From Petrocella sp024636985 (GTDB lineage Bacteria; Bacillota; Clostridia; Lachnospirales; Vallitaleaceae), in NCBI GenBank assembly GCA_024636985.1, contig JAGXFY010000045.1:1-64000 (forward strand): a stretch of DNA of 64,000 nucleotides, in the 5' to 3' direction. The notes below the pieces were generated by a model that was not told the DNA's origin, searched no databases, and saw only the letters and a program-made list of their open reading frames with translations. Below, in pieces: positions 7,302 through 17,035 of this stretch (its first letter is position 1; every line of letters starts with the position of its first letter). The position numbers were made by a program, and so were the translations under genes.

Positions 7302-9377
7302 ATGAATCAGAAGAAGCAAGTGGCTTTTAATCAGCGCATTCAGAAGTTTTTTACATGGCCCCTATTTTATATGATCGTTATAACGTTTATGACCATTGTT
7401 ATGTTGATTATTGAAAGAAGTATGGGTATCTTTTTTGTTATATTATGGCTGATTGCTGGTGTGATTGGTTACTTCATGAATAGAACAACAAGAAAGCATT
7501 TGATGAGTGAGGTTATTAATTTTGCCCTTAGTTTTTCAGGTGTTCAAAAGGATTACCTTGATAAATTAGAGCTACCCAATGTTATATTAGACCCTGAAGC
7601 AAAAATTAGGTGGTGCAATGAAGCGTTTAACATATTGGTTGGTACCATGGATGATGTAGATGAAAGTAAAATCATTGAAATGAACATCAATGATATTATC
7701 CCCAGTTTGAATAGGGAAATGTTACCTTCTGAAATGGAAGGACAGATTGAAAAAATATTTGAAATCGGTGAGCGTCATTACAGGGTTATAGCCAAACATA
7801 TGCGTATAGAGATGAATTCTAAAGAGCTAGATCTTGTAAACCTTACAGAAAATGAAGAGCAGTTGCTGTATACACTTTATTTTTTTGATATTTCTAAAGA
7901 ACGCATGCTTGAGCAAAAAAACAATGATCAAAAAGCGGTTGCAGCCCTTATCTATATTGATAATTATGAAGAGGTCTTAAACAGCATCGAAGATGTAAGA
8001 CGTCCTCTGCTGGTAGCATTGATTGATCGAAATCTAAGCAAATTCGCCAACAAAATAGACGGTGTTCTGAAAAAATTTGAAAAAGATCAGTATATCCTTG
8101 TTTTTCAGCAAAAATATATGGAAGAGTTAAAGAATAATAAGTTTAGTATATTAGATGAAATACGCAGTATTAGTATAGGGAATGAACTTCCCGTAACTAT
8201 GAGTATGGGCATCGGTATCAATGAATTTTCTTATTTACAGTCGGTGGAGTTTGGCAGAATGGCCTTAGATCTTGCCTTAGGTCGAGGTGGCGATCAAGCG
8301 GTTGTTAAGAAAAACGATAAGTTTTCTTTTTATGGTGGCAAAACCCGTGGCGTAGAAAAAAGCACCCGTGTGAAAGCAAGAATAAAGGCTTATGCCTTTA
8401 GAGAACTGATTGAAGAAAGCGATCGTGTCATCATAATGGGACACAAACGTCAAGATTTAGATTCACTGGGTGCGGCTGTGGGCATATATGCCTGTGCCAA
8501 GTTGCTGGATAAACCGGCGAATATTGTTATTAATGATGTAACTTCATCCGTCAAAACTCTTCATACGCAACTGGTTGAAAACGACCATTATCCTAAGAAT
8601 CTGTTTGTAACCGGACAGGAAGCCATCAGCTATATAAAAGAAAAAACGTTATTGGTGGTTGTGGATGTTAACCGACCATCTTATACAGAACATATGGAGC
8701 TTTTAGACTATTTTAAAAACATTGTGGTCTTTGATCACCACAGAGTAAGTTCAGAACCCATTGAAAATCCGGTTCTGAGTTATATCGAATCTTATGCTTC
8801 TTCCACATGCGAAATGGTGACAGAGATTCTAAGATATATATCCGACAAAGTGAAATTAGAACCGATTGAAGCAGACGCCTTGTTTGCAGGGATTACCGTC
8901 GATACCAAAAACTTTGTCATTAAGACGGGTGTTAAGACTTTTGAAGCAGCGGCTTTTCTTAAAAGAAGTGGTGCTGATGTTATTCGGGTTAGAGGTTTCT
9001 TTAAAAATGATATGGCCTCTTACAAAGCCAAAGCCACAGCAGTTAGGGACTGTCAGATTTATAGCGATCATATGGCGATATCCGTTTGTCCTTCAGATGT
9101 TGAGAACCCATCTCTTGTGGCGGCACAAGCCGCAGATGAACTCCTGAATATTTCAGATATCAAAGCATCATTTGTGTTATCGGACATTGAGGGGACCATT
9201 TATATCAGTGCAAGATCTTATGATAGTATCAACGTACAACTCATTATGGAAAAACTGGGTGGTGGTGGTCATCTTAGTGTGGCTGGTGCACAGATTCCGA
9301 ATGAAACCATAGATGGTGTTATTATAAAATTAAAAGAAGCTTTGGACAATTATTCAGAGGAAGGTGAAACAACATGA
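7302..9377 (+). CDS. gdpP: Cyclic-di-AMP phosphodiesterase (GdpP/DHH family)
   Basis: A membrane enzyme that hydrolyses cyclic-di-AMP, a messenger for potassium balance and wall stress. Order of parts: two membrane helices (about residues 18-60), a PAS-like sensor, a degenerate GGDEF-like domain without an intact GGDEF motif, then the catalytic DHH/DHHA1 part. Visible catalytic motifs are GHKRQDLDSLGAA, VVDVNRPS, FDHHR and GGGGHLSVAGA. Start 7302 is preferred over the in-frame ATG at 7257 because an AGAGGT site precedes it, giving 691 residues. It overlaps rplI by four bases, the common clostridial order. Confidence 0.93.
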   Translation: MNQKKQVAFNQRIQKFFTWPLFYMIVITFMTIVMLIIERSMGIFFVILWLIAGVIGYFMNRTTRKHLMSEVINFALSFSGVQKDYLDKLELPNVILDPEAKIRWCNEAFNILVGTMDDVDESKIIEMNINDIIPSLNREMLPSEMEGQIEKIFEIGERHYRVIAKHMRIEMNSKELDLVNLTENEEQLLYTLYFFDISKERMLEQKNNDQKAVAALIYIDNYEEVLNSIEDVRRPLLVALIDRNLSKFANKIDGVLKKFEKDQYILVFQQKYMEELKNNKFSILDEIRSISIGNELPVTMSMGIGINEFSYLQSVEFGRMALDLALGRGGDQAVVKKNDKFSFYGGKTRGVEKSTRVKARIKAYAFRELIEESDRVIIMGHKRQDLDSLGAAVGIYACAKLLDKPANIVINDVTSSVKTLHTQLVENDHYPKNLFVTGQEAISYIKEKTLLVVVDVNRPSYTEHMELLDYFKNIVVFDHHRVSSEPIENPVLSYIESYASSTCEMVTEILRYISDKVKLEPIEADALFAGITVDTKNFVIKTGVKTFEAAAFLKRSGADVIRVRGFFKNDMASYKAKATAVRDCQIYSDHMAISVCPSDVENPSLVAAQAADELLNISDIKASFVLSDIEGTIYISARSYDSINVQLIMEKLGGGGHLSVAGAQIPNETIDGVIIKLKEALDNYSEEGETT

Positions 9378-9820
9378 AAATAGTATTACTAGAAGATGTA
9401 AAAAAAGTAGGTAAAAAAGGCGACATTGTAGAGGTCAGTGATGGCTATGGTAGAAACTATTTAATAGCTAGAAAATTAGGTAAAGAAGCGACCAATGCAG
9501 CTATTAATGATGTAAAGCTAAAAAAAGCTACAGAAGCAAGAAAAAAAGAAGATGAACTCAATGAAGCCAAAGAATTGGGTGTCAAAATAAAAGCATCCTC
9601 CATAACCCTAGCGATTAAAGCCGGTGAAGGTGGGAAAACATTTGGATCTGTATCGACAAAAGAGATTGCGAAAGCTATCTCCGATCAACTTGGCATAGAG
9701 GTTGACAAGAAAAAAATGGTCTTAGATGAACCCATTAAGTCCCTTGGTACCCATATTATTAAAATCAAGCTTCATCCAAAAGTGACAACAGAATTATCGG
9801 TTAAAGTTGAAGGAGAATAG
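9374..9820 (+). CDS. rplI: 50S ribosomal protein L9
   Basis: L9 begins MKIVLLEDVKKVGKKGDIVE and continues to the conserved GYGRNYLIARKLG. A helix connects this N-terminal rRNA-binding domain to a C-terminal domain ending LSVKVEGE. Length 148 is normal. The start overlaps the gdpP stop (ATGA), which implies coupled translation. Confidence 0.97.
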   Translation: MKIVLLEDVKKVGKKGDIVEVSDGYGRNYLIARKLGKEATNAAINDVKLKKATEARKKEDELNEAKELGVKIKASSITLAIKAGEGGKTFGSVSTKEIAKAISDQLGIEVDKKKMVLDEPIKSLGTHIIKIKLHPKVTTELSVKVEGE

Positions 9821-9858
9821 TCTGCATTATTTGAAGCGGACATAACGGGGTGACCTAT

Positions 9859-11184
9859 ATGGAAGACATTGTAAAACGTATACCGCCACAAAGTTTAGAG
9901 GCGGAACAATCGGTTATTGGTTCAATGATTATGGACCGTGAGGCCATCGAATCGGTTAAGGATACAATCACAGAAGATGATTTTTATCATCCGGATTTAA
10001 AGTTCATATACGAAGCCATGGTTACCTTGTACAACAGGAATAAGCCGGTCGACTTGGTGACGCTACAATCACAGTTACAAGACCAGAAGGTCTTAGATCA
10101 GATTGGTGGTATTGAATACTTATCGAAACTGGCAATGGCAGTACCTACTTCAGCCCATGCGAAGCATTATGCCATGATTGTCAAGGAAAAATCAACCCTT
10201 AGAAAGATTATAAAAGCCAGCCAGGAAATCACTGCGGATGCCTATGACGGCACAGTATCCATAGAAAATGTATTAAACGGTGCTGAAGAGCGGATTTTTA
10301 ATATTGTTCAGAAAAATGATTCGGGTGAGTTTACACCTATTGCTCAGCTGGTGAACCCAATGTTGAATAAATTGGAGATGTTGACCAAAAACAAAGGCAA
10401 GGTCACAGGTATTTCTTCCGGATTTTTGGATTTGGATTACCGTACAGCCGGATTTCAGCCTTCGGATTTGGTGTTGGTAGCGGCAAGACCCTCCATGGGT
10501 AAAACTGCATTTGCACTGAACGTCGTTCAACATGCTGCCATCAAAGAGGGTAAAGTAGCAGCTATGTTTAGTCTGGAGATGTCAAAGGATCAGTTACTGA
10601 ACCGTATGGTCTGTTCTGAAGCCATGGTAGATGCACAGAAAGTAAGGACCGGAGATCTTGAGGACGAGGACTGGGCAAAAATATCAATGGGTGCAGTGAT
10701 TTTAGCTGATGCACCGATTTATGTGGATGATACCCCGGGTATTACCATATCAGAAGTTAGGGCAAAATGCCGTAAACTAAAAATGGAAAAAGGCTTAGAC
10801 TTGATTATGATTGACTATTTACAGCTTATGAGTGGGTCAGGCAAGACCCAATCAAGAGAGCAGGAGATATCAGAGATCTCAAGGGGTCTAAAAGCCCTTG
10901 CAAGAGAAATGAGTGCACCGGTTATCGCATTGTCTCAGCTGTCTCGTGCTTGCGAATCTAGAGCAGATCACAGACCCATGTTATCCGACCTTCGAGAATC
11001 AGGTGCTATAGAGCAAGATGCCGATGTGGTTATGTTTTTATACAGGGATGAGTATTATCACCCTGAATCAGAACTCAAAAATCAAGCAGAGTTGATCATC
11101 GCCAAGCAACGTAATGGTCCTACAGGAACCGTTAATCTGGTTTGGATCGGTCAATATACAAAATTCAAGAATATGGCACAATAA
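9859..11184 (+). CDS. dnaB: Replicative DNA helicase
   Basis: The hexameric 5'-3' helicase of the replication fork. The N-terminal domain starts VKRIPPQSLEAEQSVIGSM. The RecA-like domain has Walker A RPSMGKTAFAL near residue 213, Walker B LIMIDYLQLM, and SREQEISEISRGLK after it. RNGPTG lies near the C-terminus. ATG 9859 is chosen because GGGGTG lies just upstream; GTG 9850 overlaps that site. About 441 residues, no intein. Confidence 0.97.
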   Translation: MEDIVKRIPPQSLEAEQSVIGSMIMDREAIESVKDTITEDDFYHPDLKFIYEAMVTLYNRNKPVDLVTLQSQLQDQKVLDQIGGIEYLSKLAMAVPTSAHAKHYAMIVKEKSTLRKIIKASQEITADAYDGTVSIENVLNGAEERIFNIVQKNDSGEFTPIAQLVNPMLNKLEMLTKNKGKVTGISSGFLDLDYRTAGFQPSDLVLVAARPSMGKTAFALNVVQHAAIKEGKVAAMFSLEMSKDQLLNRMVCSEAMVDAQKVRTGDLEDEDWAKISMGAVILADAPIYVDDTPGITISEVRAKCRKLKMEKGLDLIMIDYLQLMSGSGKTQSREQEISEISRGLKALAREMSAPVIALSQLSRACESRADHRPMLSDLRESGAIEQDADVVMFLYRDEYYHPESELKNQAELIIAKQRNGPTGTVNLVWIGQYTKFKNMAQ

Positions 11185-11190
11185 GAACAA

Positions 11191-11220
11191 ACAAAAAACA
11201 GAACCGTATATACGGTTCTG
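11191..11220 (-). terminator. Terminator of tRNA-Val (minus strand)
   Basis: CAGAACCGTAT/ATACGGTTCTG is a perfect hairpin at 11199-11220. Read on the minus strand it is followed by TTTTTTG. It may also help end dnaB transcription from the other side. Confidence 0.8.
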
Positions 11221-11229
11221 TTCTGTTAG

Positions 11230-11302
11230 TGCATGGTAAGGGACTCGAACCCATGACTTCTTCCACGTCAAGGAAACACTCTACCAGCTGAGTTAACCAC
11301 GC
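11230..11302 (-). tRNA. tRNA-Val (GAC)
   Basis: On the minus strand the acceptor stem GCGTGGT pairs with ACCATGC (one G:U pair). The anticodon stem-loop TTTCC-TTGACGT-GGAAG gives GAC, and the T arm has GGTTCGAGTCCC. The discriminator is A. CCA is not encoded. It lies convergent to dnaB. Confidence 0.92.
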
Positions 11303-11407
11303 CTATGCAACTAATTTACCAAGTTTTCACCCAAATGTAAAGTCATATTTTAAAATTAATTAAAAAACTTTGGGATAATCATAAATACGAAAAGGTGGTG
11401 TGCATAA

Positions 11408-12511
11408 ATGGATGAAAAAACTGAAATAATAAAAACCAAAAAGCATTGGAAAGAGCATCTAAAAACCAAAAGGTACTGGATTCTGATAGCGGTTGTTATT
11501 GTATTAGCACTCATTCTTTTCAAATTGCCGAATAAAAACGTTTTATCATTAATACAAAAAGAGCCGGAAAGTCACAATCTAAAAATTCATAGCCCTTTAA
11601 ATGAAAGAATCATTATACCTATTATTAAGGAATTTCAGGAGACCACAGGTATACAAGTGGAATACCTGTCCGCAGGTACTATGGATCTTCTTGAATCTTT
11701 AGATAATAAGGAAGATAAATATCTCATGGACGTCATGTGGGGTGGTAGTAAGGAGTATTTGAATATCTATAAAAACTTATTTGAGCCCTATACATCCATC
11801 TATGATCATGAGATTCATCAAAGTTATAACGATAACGAGAATTACTTTTTGGGTTATAATCTATTACCCATTGTGTTGATTTATAATACTAAGTTGGTTT
11901 CACCGGATGAAGTACCAAAATCTTGGATGGATATTCTTGATCCTAAATGGAGAGGTAAGCTGGCATTTGTAGATCCAAGTACATCCGGTTCTGCCTTTAT
12001 TGCACTATCTTTTATGCTAAATCTCAATCAAACAGGGTCTGAATATAACTGGAAAAATGCTGAAAAGCTATTGGATAATTTGAATGGTAAAATATTAGCA
12101 AAGTCATCAGAAGTCTATGAAGGTGTTGCAAATGGTGATTTCGCTATTGGTATAACTATGGAGGAAGCGGCCATATCCTATCTTCATAGAGGTGAGGATG
12201 TAGGAATCGTTTATTTCGAGGAAGGTACACCGGTAATAACAGATTCTATTGCACTTATGAAAGACGCAAAAAACAAAGAAGAAGCAAAAGCTTTTATTGA
12301 TTTTGTACTTAGTAAAAAGGTCCAGACATATATGGTGGATCAATTTTATTTGCGTTCAATCAGAAAAGATGTCGAGGTGCCACTGGGTCTGATGCCTATG
12401 GACGAGCTGAATATTTTTGACGCAGGGCATTTGGATACATATGAAAGAAAGTCCAGTGTATTAAGTAATTGGCGGGACAAGGTTATTATGAGGGTACAAG
12501 ATGGTGAATAA
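11408..12511 (+). CDS. Membrane-anchored extracellular solute-binding protein
   Basis: A 367-residue protein of the Fe3+/phosphoglycerate (AfuA/PgtC-like) solute-binding family. A basic N-terminus and one helix (about residues 26-44) anchor it. There is no lipobox cysteine, so it is probably not a lipoprotein. The body contains LPIVLIYNTKLV, SWMDILDPKWRGKLAFVDPS and FIDFVLSKKVQTYM. No transporter permease or ATPase is nearby. It overlaps the downstream kinase gene, which suggests that it presents ligand to that kinase, as PgtC does for PgtB. The ligand is unknown. Confidence 0.82.
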   Translation: MDEKTEIIKTKKHWKEHLKTKRYWILIAVVIVLALILFKLPNKNVLSLIQKEPESHNLKIHSPLNERIIIPIIKEFQETTGIQVEYLSAGTMDLLESLDNKEDKYLMDVMWGGSKEYLNIYKNLFEPYTSIYDHEIHQSYNDNENYFLGYNLLPIVLIYNTKLVSPDEVPKSWMDILDPKWRGKLAFVDPSTSGSAFIALSFMLNLNQTGSEYNWKNAEKLLDNLNGKILAKSSEVYEGVANGDFAIGITMEEAAISYLHRGEDVGIVYFEEGTPVITDSIALMKDAKNKEEAKAFIDFVLSKKVQTYMVDQFYLRSIRKDVEVPLGLMPMDELNIFDAGHLDTYERKSSVLSNWRDKVIMRVQDGE

Positions 12512-14255
12512 GATGAGGCATATTCGAATACCACTTTTTTATAAACTATTTGTAACATTCATTTTATGTAGCACCATTCCATTGTTAATCATCAGTGGCT
12601 TGATGTATGGTCTATCAGTGAATTTCTTAAATAAGACCATTTACGATCAGACCTATACCAACGTGGAAGGGGCACATATTAGAATCAACGACAAGATTGT
12701 CGAATATGAAGGCATCATTCAAAGTATTATGAATAATGACGAAATCATTCAAGCCATCTCCACAGGGAATGAACAAGAGATTCATGAAAATACAGTCTAT
12801 GAAATTATATATGAAGCCCTTATTGAACAAAGTACCAAACCGGTCGTACACATAACCAATCTATCAGGCAGTATTGCCTATTCCACAACCCCTTTTCCGG
12901 AAACGTACCGTGTAGGACTGAAAAATAAATGGGGTATTTTTAGAGATATTGATCGGAAAGTCAATCAAACAGTAATTTACCCACAAAAAATCACATATTC
13001 GTCTGGAAAAAGTAGTATCATTAGCTTGGGAAGTCAGATTCTTAATAGTGAAGGGAAACATGTCGGCTATATCTTGATTGATGTACCAAGAGAAGTTATT
13101 TTAGAGGAAATGAAAACAATTCACTCAGGATTATCTCTACACATTGTCTTGCTTGATAACAATGCCTACACCTTATTGGATACACAAAACTCCAGTATGG
13201 AAGGAAAATTCCAAAGATCTTCCTACTTGGACCATGAAAAAAATTTGGAATATAAAAGTATCAAAGAGGAAATAAGTAAAGACAGTTTTTTAGTCGTGAA
13301 TTTTGTAGATGAGAAGTTAGGTACCAGAACCATTGCTAATGTATCCTCAAATATTTTTCAGTCTTTTAATCGTATACTTGGGCTTATTCTATTAATAGGT
13401 GCCATTGTAAGCTTAAGCATATCCTGTATTATTTCCTATGTGTTGGCTCGGTTTATATCCCATCCTATTAGAGAACTTATCAGCATTATGGGTGAGGTTG
13501 AGGAAGGTACATTTTCAGTCAAAGCAAATGCCAGAAGTAACGATGAGATAGGTGATCTGGCCAAGTACTTTAACCAGATGTTAGATCGACTGAATTCATA
13601 TATGAATAAGGTTATTGAAAAGCAACAGCAGCTTAGAACGACAGAAATCAAAATGCTCCAAGCCCAAGTGAACCCGCACTTTATTTACAACACCCTTGAT
13701 GTTATCAAGTGGAGTGCTAAGATGGGTCAGAAAAGTGAAGTGGTAAGTGTTGTTACCAATCTAGCTAAAATACTAAGAAACAGTATTGACTGCGATGAAG
13801 AATTTGTTAGTGTCAAAAGGAGTATTAGCTTTATTGACAGTTATTTAGCCATACAAAAAATCAAATACAATAATGCTTTTAAAATCATAAGGAACATCGA
13901 TCATACAATTTTAGAATGTAAAGTTCCAAGGCTCATCATCCAACCTTTTGTCGAGAATGCAATTGTTCATGGACTTAGTAACAATTCCGGCAATGGTGAA
14001 ATAAGCATTATTGGTTTTGTTGAAGCGGATACTATTAAGTTTCAGATTATAGATAACGGCATCGGAATGACGGATGAGGAGATTAGGAAGGTATCCGATA
14101 ACAAGTCAGATCAGCATATCGGAATACATAATGTGGATCAAAGAATTAAGTTATATTACGGAGAAGACTATGGTGTTCATATAGAGAGTCAAAAATACAA
14201 AGGTACAAAAGTAGCCATAACAGTACCCTATTTATATGAAGGAGAAATCTTATGA
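12501..14255 (+). CDS. Sensor histidine kinase, LytS/YesM type
   Basis: Two membrane helices (about residues 12-36 and 290-315) flank a roughly 250-residue extracellular sensor. A HAMP domain (FISHPIRELISIMGEVEEG) and the His_kinase domain follow, with LQAQVNPHFIYNTLDVIKW carrying the acceptor His. The HATPase has QPFVENAIVHGL and DNGIGM. Length 584. ATG 12501 has AGGG six bases upstream and overlaps the solute-binding gene by 11 bases. It probably reads the state of that protein and phosphorylates the regulator encoded next. Confidence 0.9.
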   Translation: MVNKMRHIRIPLFYKLFVTFILCSTIPLLIISGLMYGLSVNFLNKTIYDQTYTNVEGAHIRINDKIVEYEGIIQSIMNNDEIIQAISTGNEQEIHENTVYEIIYEALIEQSTKPVVHITNLSGSIAYSTTPFPETYRVGLKNKWGIFRDIDRKVNQTVIYPQKITYSSGKSSIISLGSQILNSEGKHVGYILIDVPREVILEEMKTIHSGLSLHIVLLDNNAYTLLDTQNSSMEGKFQRSSYLDHEKNLEYKSIKEEISKDSFLVVNFVDEKLGTRTIANVSSNIFQSFNRILGLILLIGAIVSLSISCIISYVLARFISHPIRELISIMGEVEEGTFSVKANARSNDEIGDLAKYFNQMLDRLNSYMNKVIEKQQQLRTTEIKMLQAQVNPHFIYNTLDVIKWSAKMGQKSEVVSVVTNLAKILRNSIDCDEEFVSVKRSISFIDSYLAIQKIKYNNAFKIIRNIDHTILECKVPRLIIQPFVENAIVHGLSNNSGNGEISIIGFVEADTIKFQIIDNGIGMTDEEIRKVSDNKSDQHIGIHNVDQRIKLYYGEDYGVHIESQKYKGTKVAITVPYLYEGEIL

Positions 14256-15082
14256 TTGGAATTGTAATAGTTGAAGATGAGGCCTATATTAGAAAAGGTA
14301 TGGTTTTGACGACACCCTGGCAGGAGTTTGGTTGTGAAGTCATAGGTGAAGCTAAGGACGGCTTAGAAGGTTACAATCTCATTAAAAAGCTTAAGCCCGA
14401 TATCATTATAACGGATGTTAGTATGCCGGTTATGGATGGTATTGAAATGATTAGAAAACTAGATGATCAATTAGAAGCGGAGTTTATTATCATATCTGGA
14501 TTTAATGACTTTAATTATGCTCAACAAGCTATCAAATTAGGCGTTAAGGATTATCTATTAAAGCCCATTGATGACGAGGACTTTTATTTCACACTCAAAA
14601 AGGTTGTAAAAGTCATAGAAGAAAGAAAGGAACAGATCAAACAATTAGAAAGACAAGTACTGATAGAAGAGGGTAAAACCGAACTTTTCTATGAAGAAAG
14701 TTATGATAATAATTATGATGGTAGAAAAAGATATGTTACCAAAGCGGTTAAGTGGATTGAAGAACATTATCAAGAAGGTATTGCTATTGGAGAAGTAGCA
14801 GAAGCCTTGGAGATTAGTGAAAGCTATTTGAGTAGGTTATTTAAAAAATATACAGATTACACATTTGTTGAATTCTTAACAGACTATCGGCTCAAAATGG
14901 CAATACAACTCTTGAGGGATCATACCATAAAAGTTTATGAGGTTTCTGAGAAAGTGGGTTACAATGACCCCAAATATTTCAGCATATTGTTTAAAAAGAA
15001 AATAGGTGTTACACCTATGGAGTTTAAAAACAACCTATCTGGGGAACTGGACAAAAAACAAAAAGATGAGTATAATGAATGA
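14252..15082 (+). CDS. AraC-type response regulator (YesN-like)
   Basis: The receiver domain (residues 1-120) has IVEDE near the start, the phospho-acceptor Asp in ITDVSMPVMDG near 56, and KPIDDED near 107. A linker leads to an AraC/XylS helix-turn-helix domain (AISESYLSRLFKKYT-like segment and KVGYNDPKYFSILFKKKIGVTP in part). It overlaps the kinase stop by four bases. Target genes are not evident; the next operon concerns phosphate. Confidence 0.9.
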   Translation: MIGIVIVEDEAYIRKGMVLTTPWQEFGCEVIGEAKDGLEGYNLIKKLKPDIIITDVSMPVMDGIEMIRKLDDQLEAEFIIISGFNDFNYAQQAIKLGVKDYLLKPIDDEDFYFTLKKVVKVIEERKEQIKQLERQVLIEEGKTELFYEESYDNNYDGRKRYVTKAVKWIEEHYQEGIAIGEVAEALEISESYLSRLFKKYTDYTFVEFLTDYRLKMAIQLLRDHTIKVYEVSEKVGYNDPKYFSILFKKKIGVTPMEFKNNLSGELDKKQKDEYNE

Positions 15083-15196
15083 AAAACAGAACTAAGTAGC
15101 GATAAATATATACAAAAACACCGGTAAAATCAAGAAAAAAGAAGTGAGTTCATATTATTCAACAAAAAAACAGGATAGTTCATTGATGTATATATA

Positions 15197-15228
15197 AAAA
15201 AGCTATATAGTCTCTATATAGCTTTTTT
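15197..15228 (+). terminator. Terminator after the sensor operon
   Basis: AAGCTATATAG pairs with CTATATAGCTT around TCT, and six T follow. The A-rich left flank makes it potentially bidirectional. The rest of 15083-15277 shows no gene. Confidence 0.9.
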
Positions 15229-15277
15229 ATATATAAGAACCTTTAATTTAGCATATCGGCAAAGAAGGAGAAAAGAC

Positions 15278-15928
15278 ATGAACATATTTCAAGACAGAAA
15301 TAGAGAATTAGAGATTGAAATCGATTTATACCTCAACTGTCTTCAAAAAGGTGCGATGACTTTTTATGAAGGTATCAAGGACTATATGACAAATAATTGC
15401 CAACAATTTGAGGAGCGTATTAAAGTCGTCGTAGAACAGGAAAGTGAAGCGGATGAACATCTAAAAAATCTAAAATTTATCTTATACAGATATAATTTGT
15501 TACCGGATTTAAGTGCAGACATATTAGAGCTTATGGATTCCATGGACGATATTGGTGATATTTCCAAACAAATGCTTTTAGACCTACAAGTTGAGCAACC
15601 TAAAATAGGAGAGGACTTTAAAGAAGACTTTATTCTGATTGCAAAAACGTCACTCAAAGCAGTCGAAACACTAATTCGTGGTGTTAGAGTTTATTTTACC
15701 GAGTACAAGACCATAGAAGACTATATTAGTAAAGTATATTTTTATGAATCAGAAGTGGATAAATTGGAGCACAAACTGAAGATCAAAATTTTTGCAGACA
15801 AAGACCATTTAAAACTTAGTGAGAAAATGCATCAACGCTATTTTGCGCAAAAAACAGCAAGACTTTCAGACATAGCAGAAGAAATGGCTATTAAACTATC
15901 CGTGTTTAGATTTAAGAGAGGCATATAA
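15278..15928 (+). CDS. DUF47 (PhoU-like) regulator of phosphate uptake
   Basis: A 216-residue all-helical DUF47 protein, a relative of PhoU, with EQESEADEHLKNLKF near residue 50 and a second related helix pair containing YESEVDKLEHKLK. Such proteins are encoded next to PiT transporters and are thought to control them. AAGGAG lies upstream of ATG 15278. Confidence 0.88.
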   Translation: MNIFQDRNRELEIEIDLYLNCLQKGAMTFYEGIKDYMTNNCQQFEERIKVVVEQESEADEHLKNLKFILYRYNLLPDLSADILELMDSMDDIGDISKQMLLDLQVEQPKIGEDFKEDFILIAKTSLKAVETLIRGVRVYFTEYKTIEDYISKVYFYESEVDKLEHKLKIKIFADKDHLKLSEKMHQRYFAQKTARLSDIAEEMAIKLSVFRFKRGI

Positions 15929-15964
15929 TGGAAGTGACGACAGCAGAGGGAGGCGTTGAGTGAA

Positions 15965-17026
15965 ATGAATTTTACAATGGCAACAGGCATATTTTTGTCT
16001 GCAGGATTGTTCATGGGATGGTCTCTTGGTGGCAATGATGCAGCCAATATTTTTGGAACTGCGGTAGGTACCAGAATGGTCAAATTTTCTACAGCTGCCA
16101 TCATCTGTAGCATATTTGTTATCTTAGGCGCTGTATTAAGCGGAACAGGCGCTTCTCATACGCTTGGCCAACTGGGTGCCATCAATGCTATAGGCGGTTC
16201 ATTTGCCGTGTCGGCTTCAGCTGCTTTTACAGTCATGGTGATGACCGGAAAAGGACTACCTGTATCCACATCTCAAGCAGTTGTTGGCGCAATTATCGGA
16301 TGGAATATTTTTGGAGGTATAAAGACAGAAATGGCAGTGGTCTATAAAATCGTAGGCACATGGGTCTTCACTCCAATATTAGCAGCACTATTTGCAGTCA
16401 TTTTTTATTGGATTATTAAATATATGGTAGAACACACTAAAATACATATTGTCAAAATGGATAAATATACAAGATATGCCTTAATGATAGCCGGTGCTTT
16501 TGGAGCGTATAGCTTAGGTGCCAACAATATTGCCAATGTCATGGGTGTTTTTATAAATGTATCTCCATTTGCAACCGTAAGGATTTCTGAAAACATTACC
16601 ATAACCAGTACCCAACAGCTCTTTTTTCTAGGTGCATTGGCAATCTCCCTTGGCGTATTCACTTACTCCAAGAAAGTAATGTTAACTGTAGGAAAAAGCA
16701 TCTTTAAGCTCTCACCGATAAGTGCTTTCATAGTGGTTTTGGCCACCTCTACGGTCCTATTTCTATTTTCCTCGGAGTCTTTAAGCATTTGGCTGACATC
16801 AAGGAACCTTCCTGCATTTCCACTGGTACCTGTATCCCAGTCTCAAGCAGTTGTTGGCGCCATTATGGGCATCGGTTTGGCAAAAGGCGGTAGAAACATT
16901 AACATGAAAGAGCTTGGAAGAATTGGATCAGGATGGATCATGACACCCCTTATATCCATGATGATTTCTTTACTTTCACTATATATTCTTCAAAATGTAT
17001 TTATGCAAACAGTCATAAATTACTAA
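15965..17026 (+). CDS. PiT-family inorganic phosphate transporter
   Basis: A low-affinity phosphate permease driven by cation symport. Two inverted repeats show the family signature: GGNDAANIFGTAVGTR near residue 24 and LGANNIANVMGVF near 180. The internal pair STSQAVVGAIIGW and SQSQAVVGAIMGI is also typical. About ten membrane helices. ATG 15965 is preferred over TTG 15956, which sits too close to GGGAGG. A tiny 11-codon frame (15928-15963) starts on the DUF47 stop and ends one base before this ATG, so translation may be coupled. Confidence 0.9.
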   Translation: MNFTMATGIFLSAGLFMGWSLGGNDAANIFGTAVGTRMVKFSTAAIICSIFVILGAVLSGTGASHTLGQLGAINAIGGSFAVSASAAFTVMVMTGKGLPVSTSQAVVGAIIGWNIFGGIKTEMAVVYKIVGTWVFTPILAALFAVIFYWIIKYMVEHTKIHIVKMDKYTRYALMIAGAFGAYSLGANNIANVMGVFINVSPFATVRISENITITSTQQLFFLGALAISLGVFTYSKKVMLTVGKSIFKLSPISAFIVVLATSTVLFLFSSESLSIWLTSRNLPAFPLVPVSQSQAVVGAIMGIGLAKGGRNINMKELGRIGSGWIMTPLISMMISLLSLYILQNVFMQTVINY

Positions 17027-17035
17027 TTTACGCCC

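Noticed and set aside
8866..9147. 93-codon plus-strand frame within gdpP
   Set aside because: It is a shadow frame inside the conserved DHH domain, with no ribosome site.
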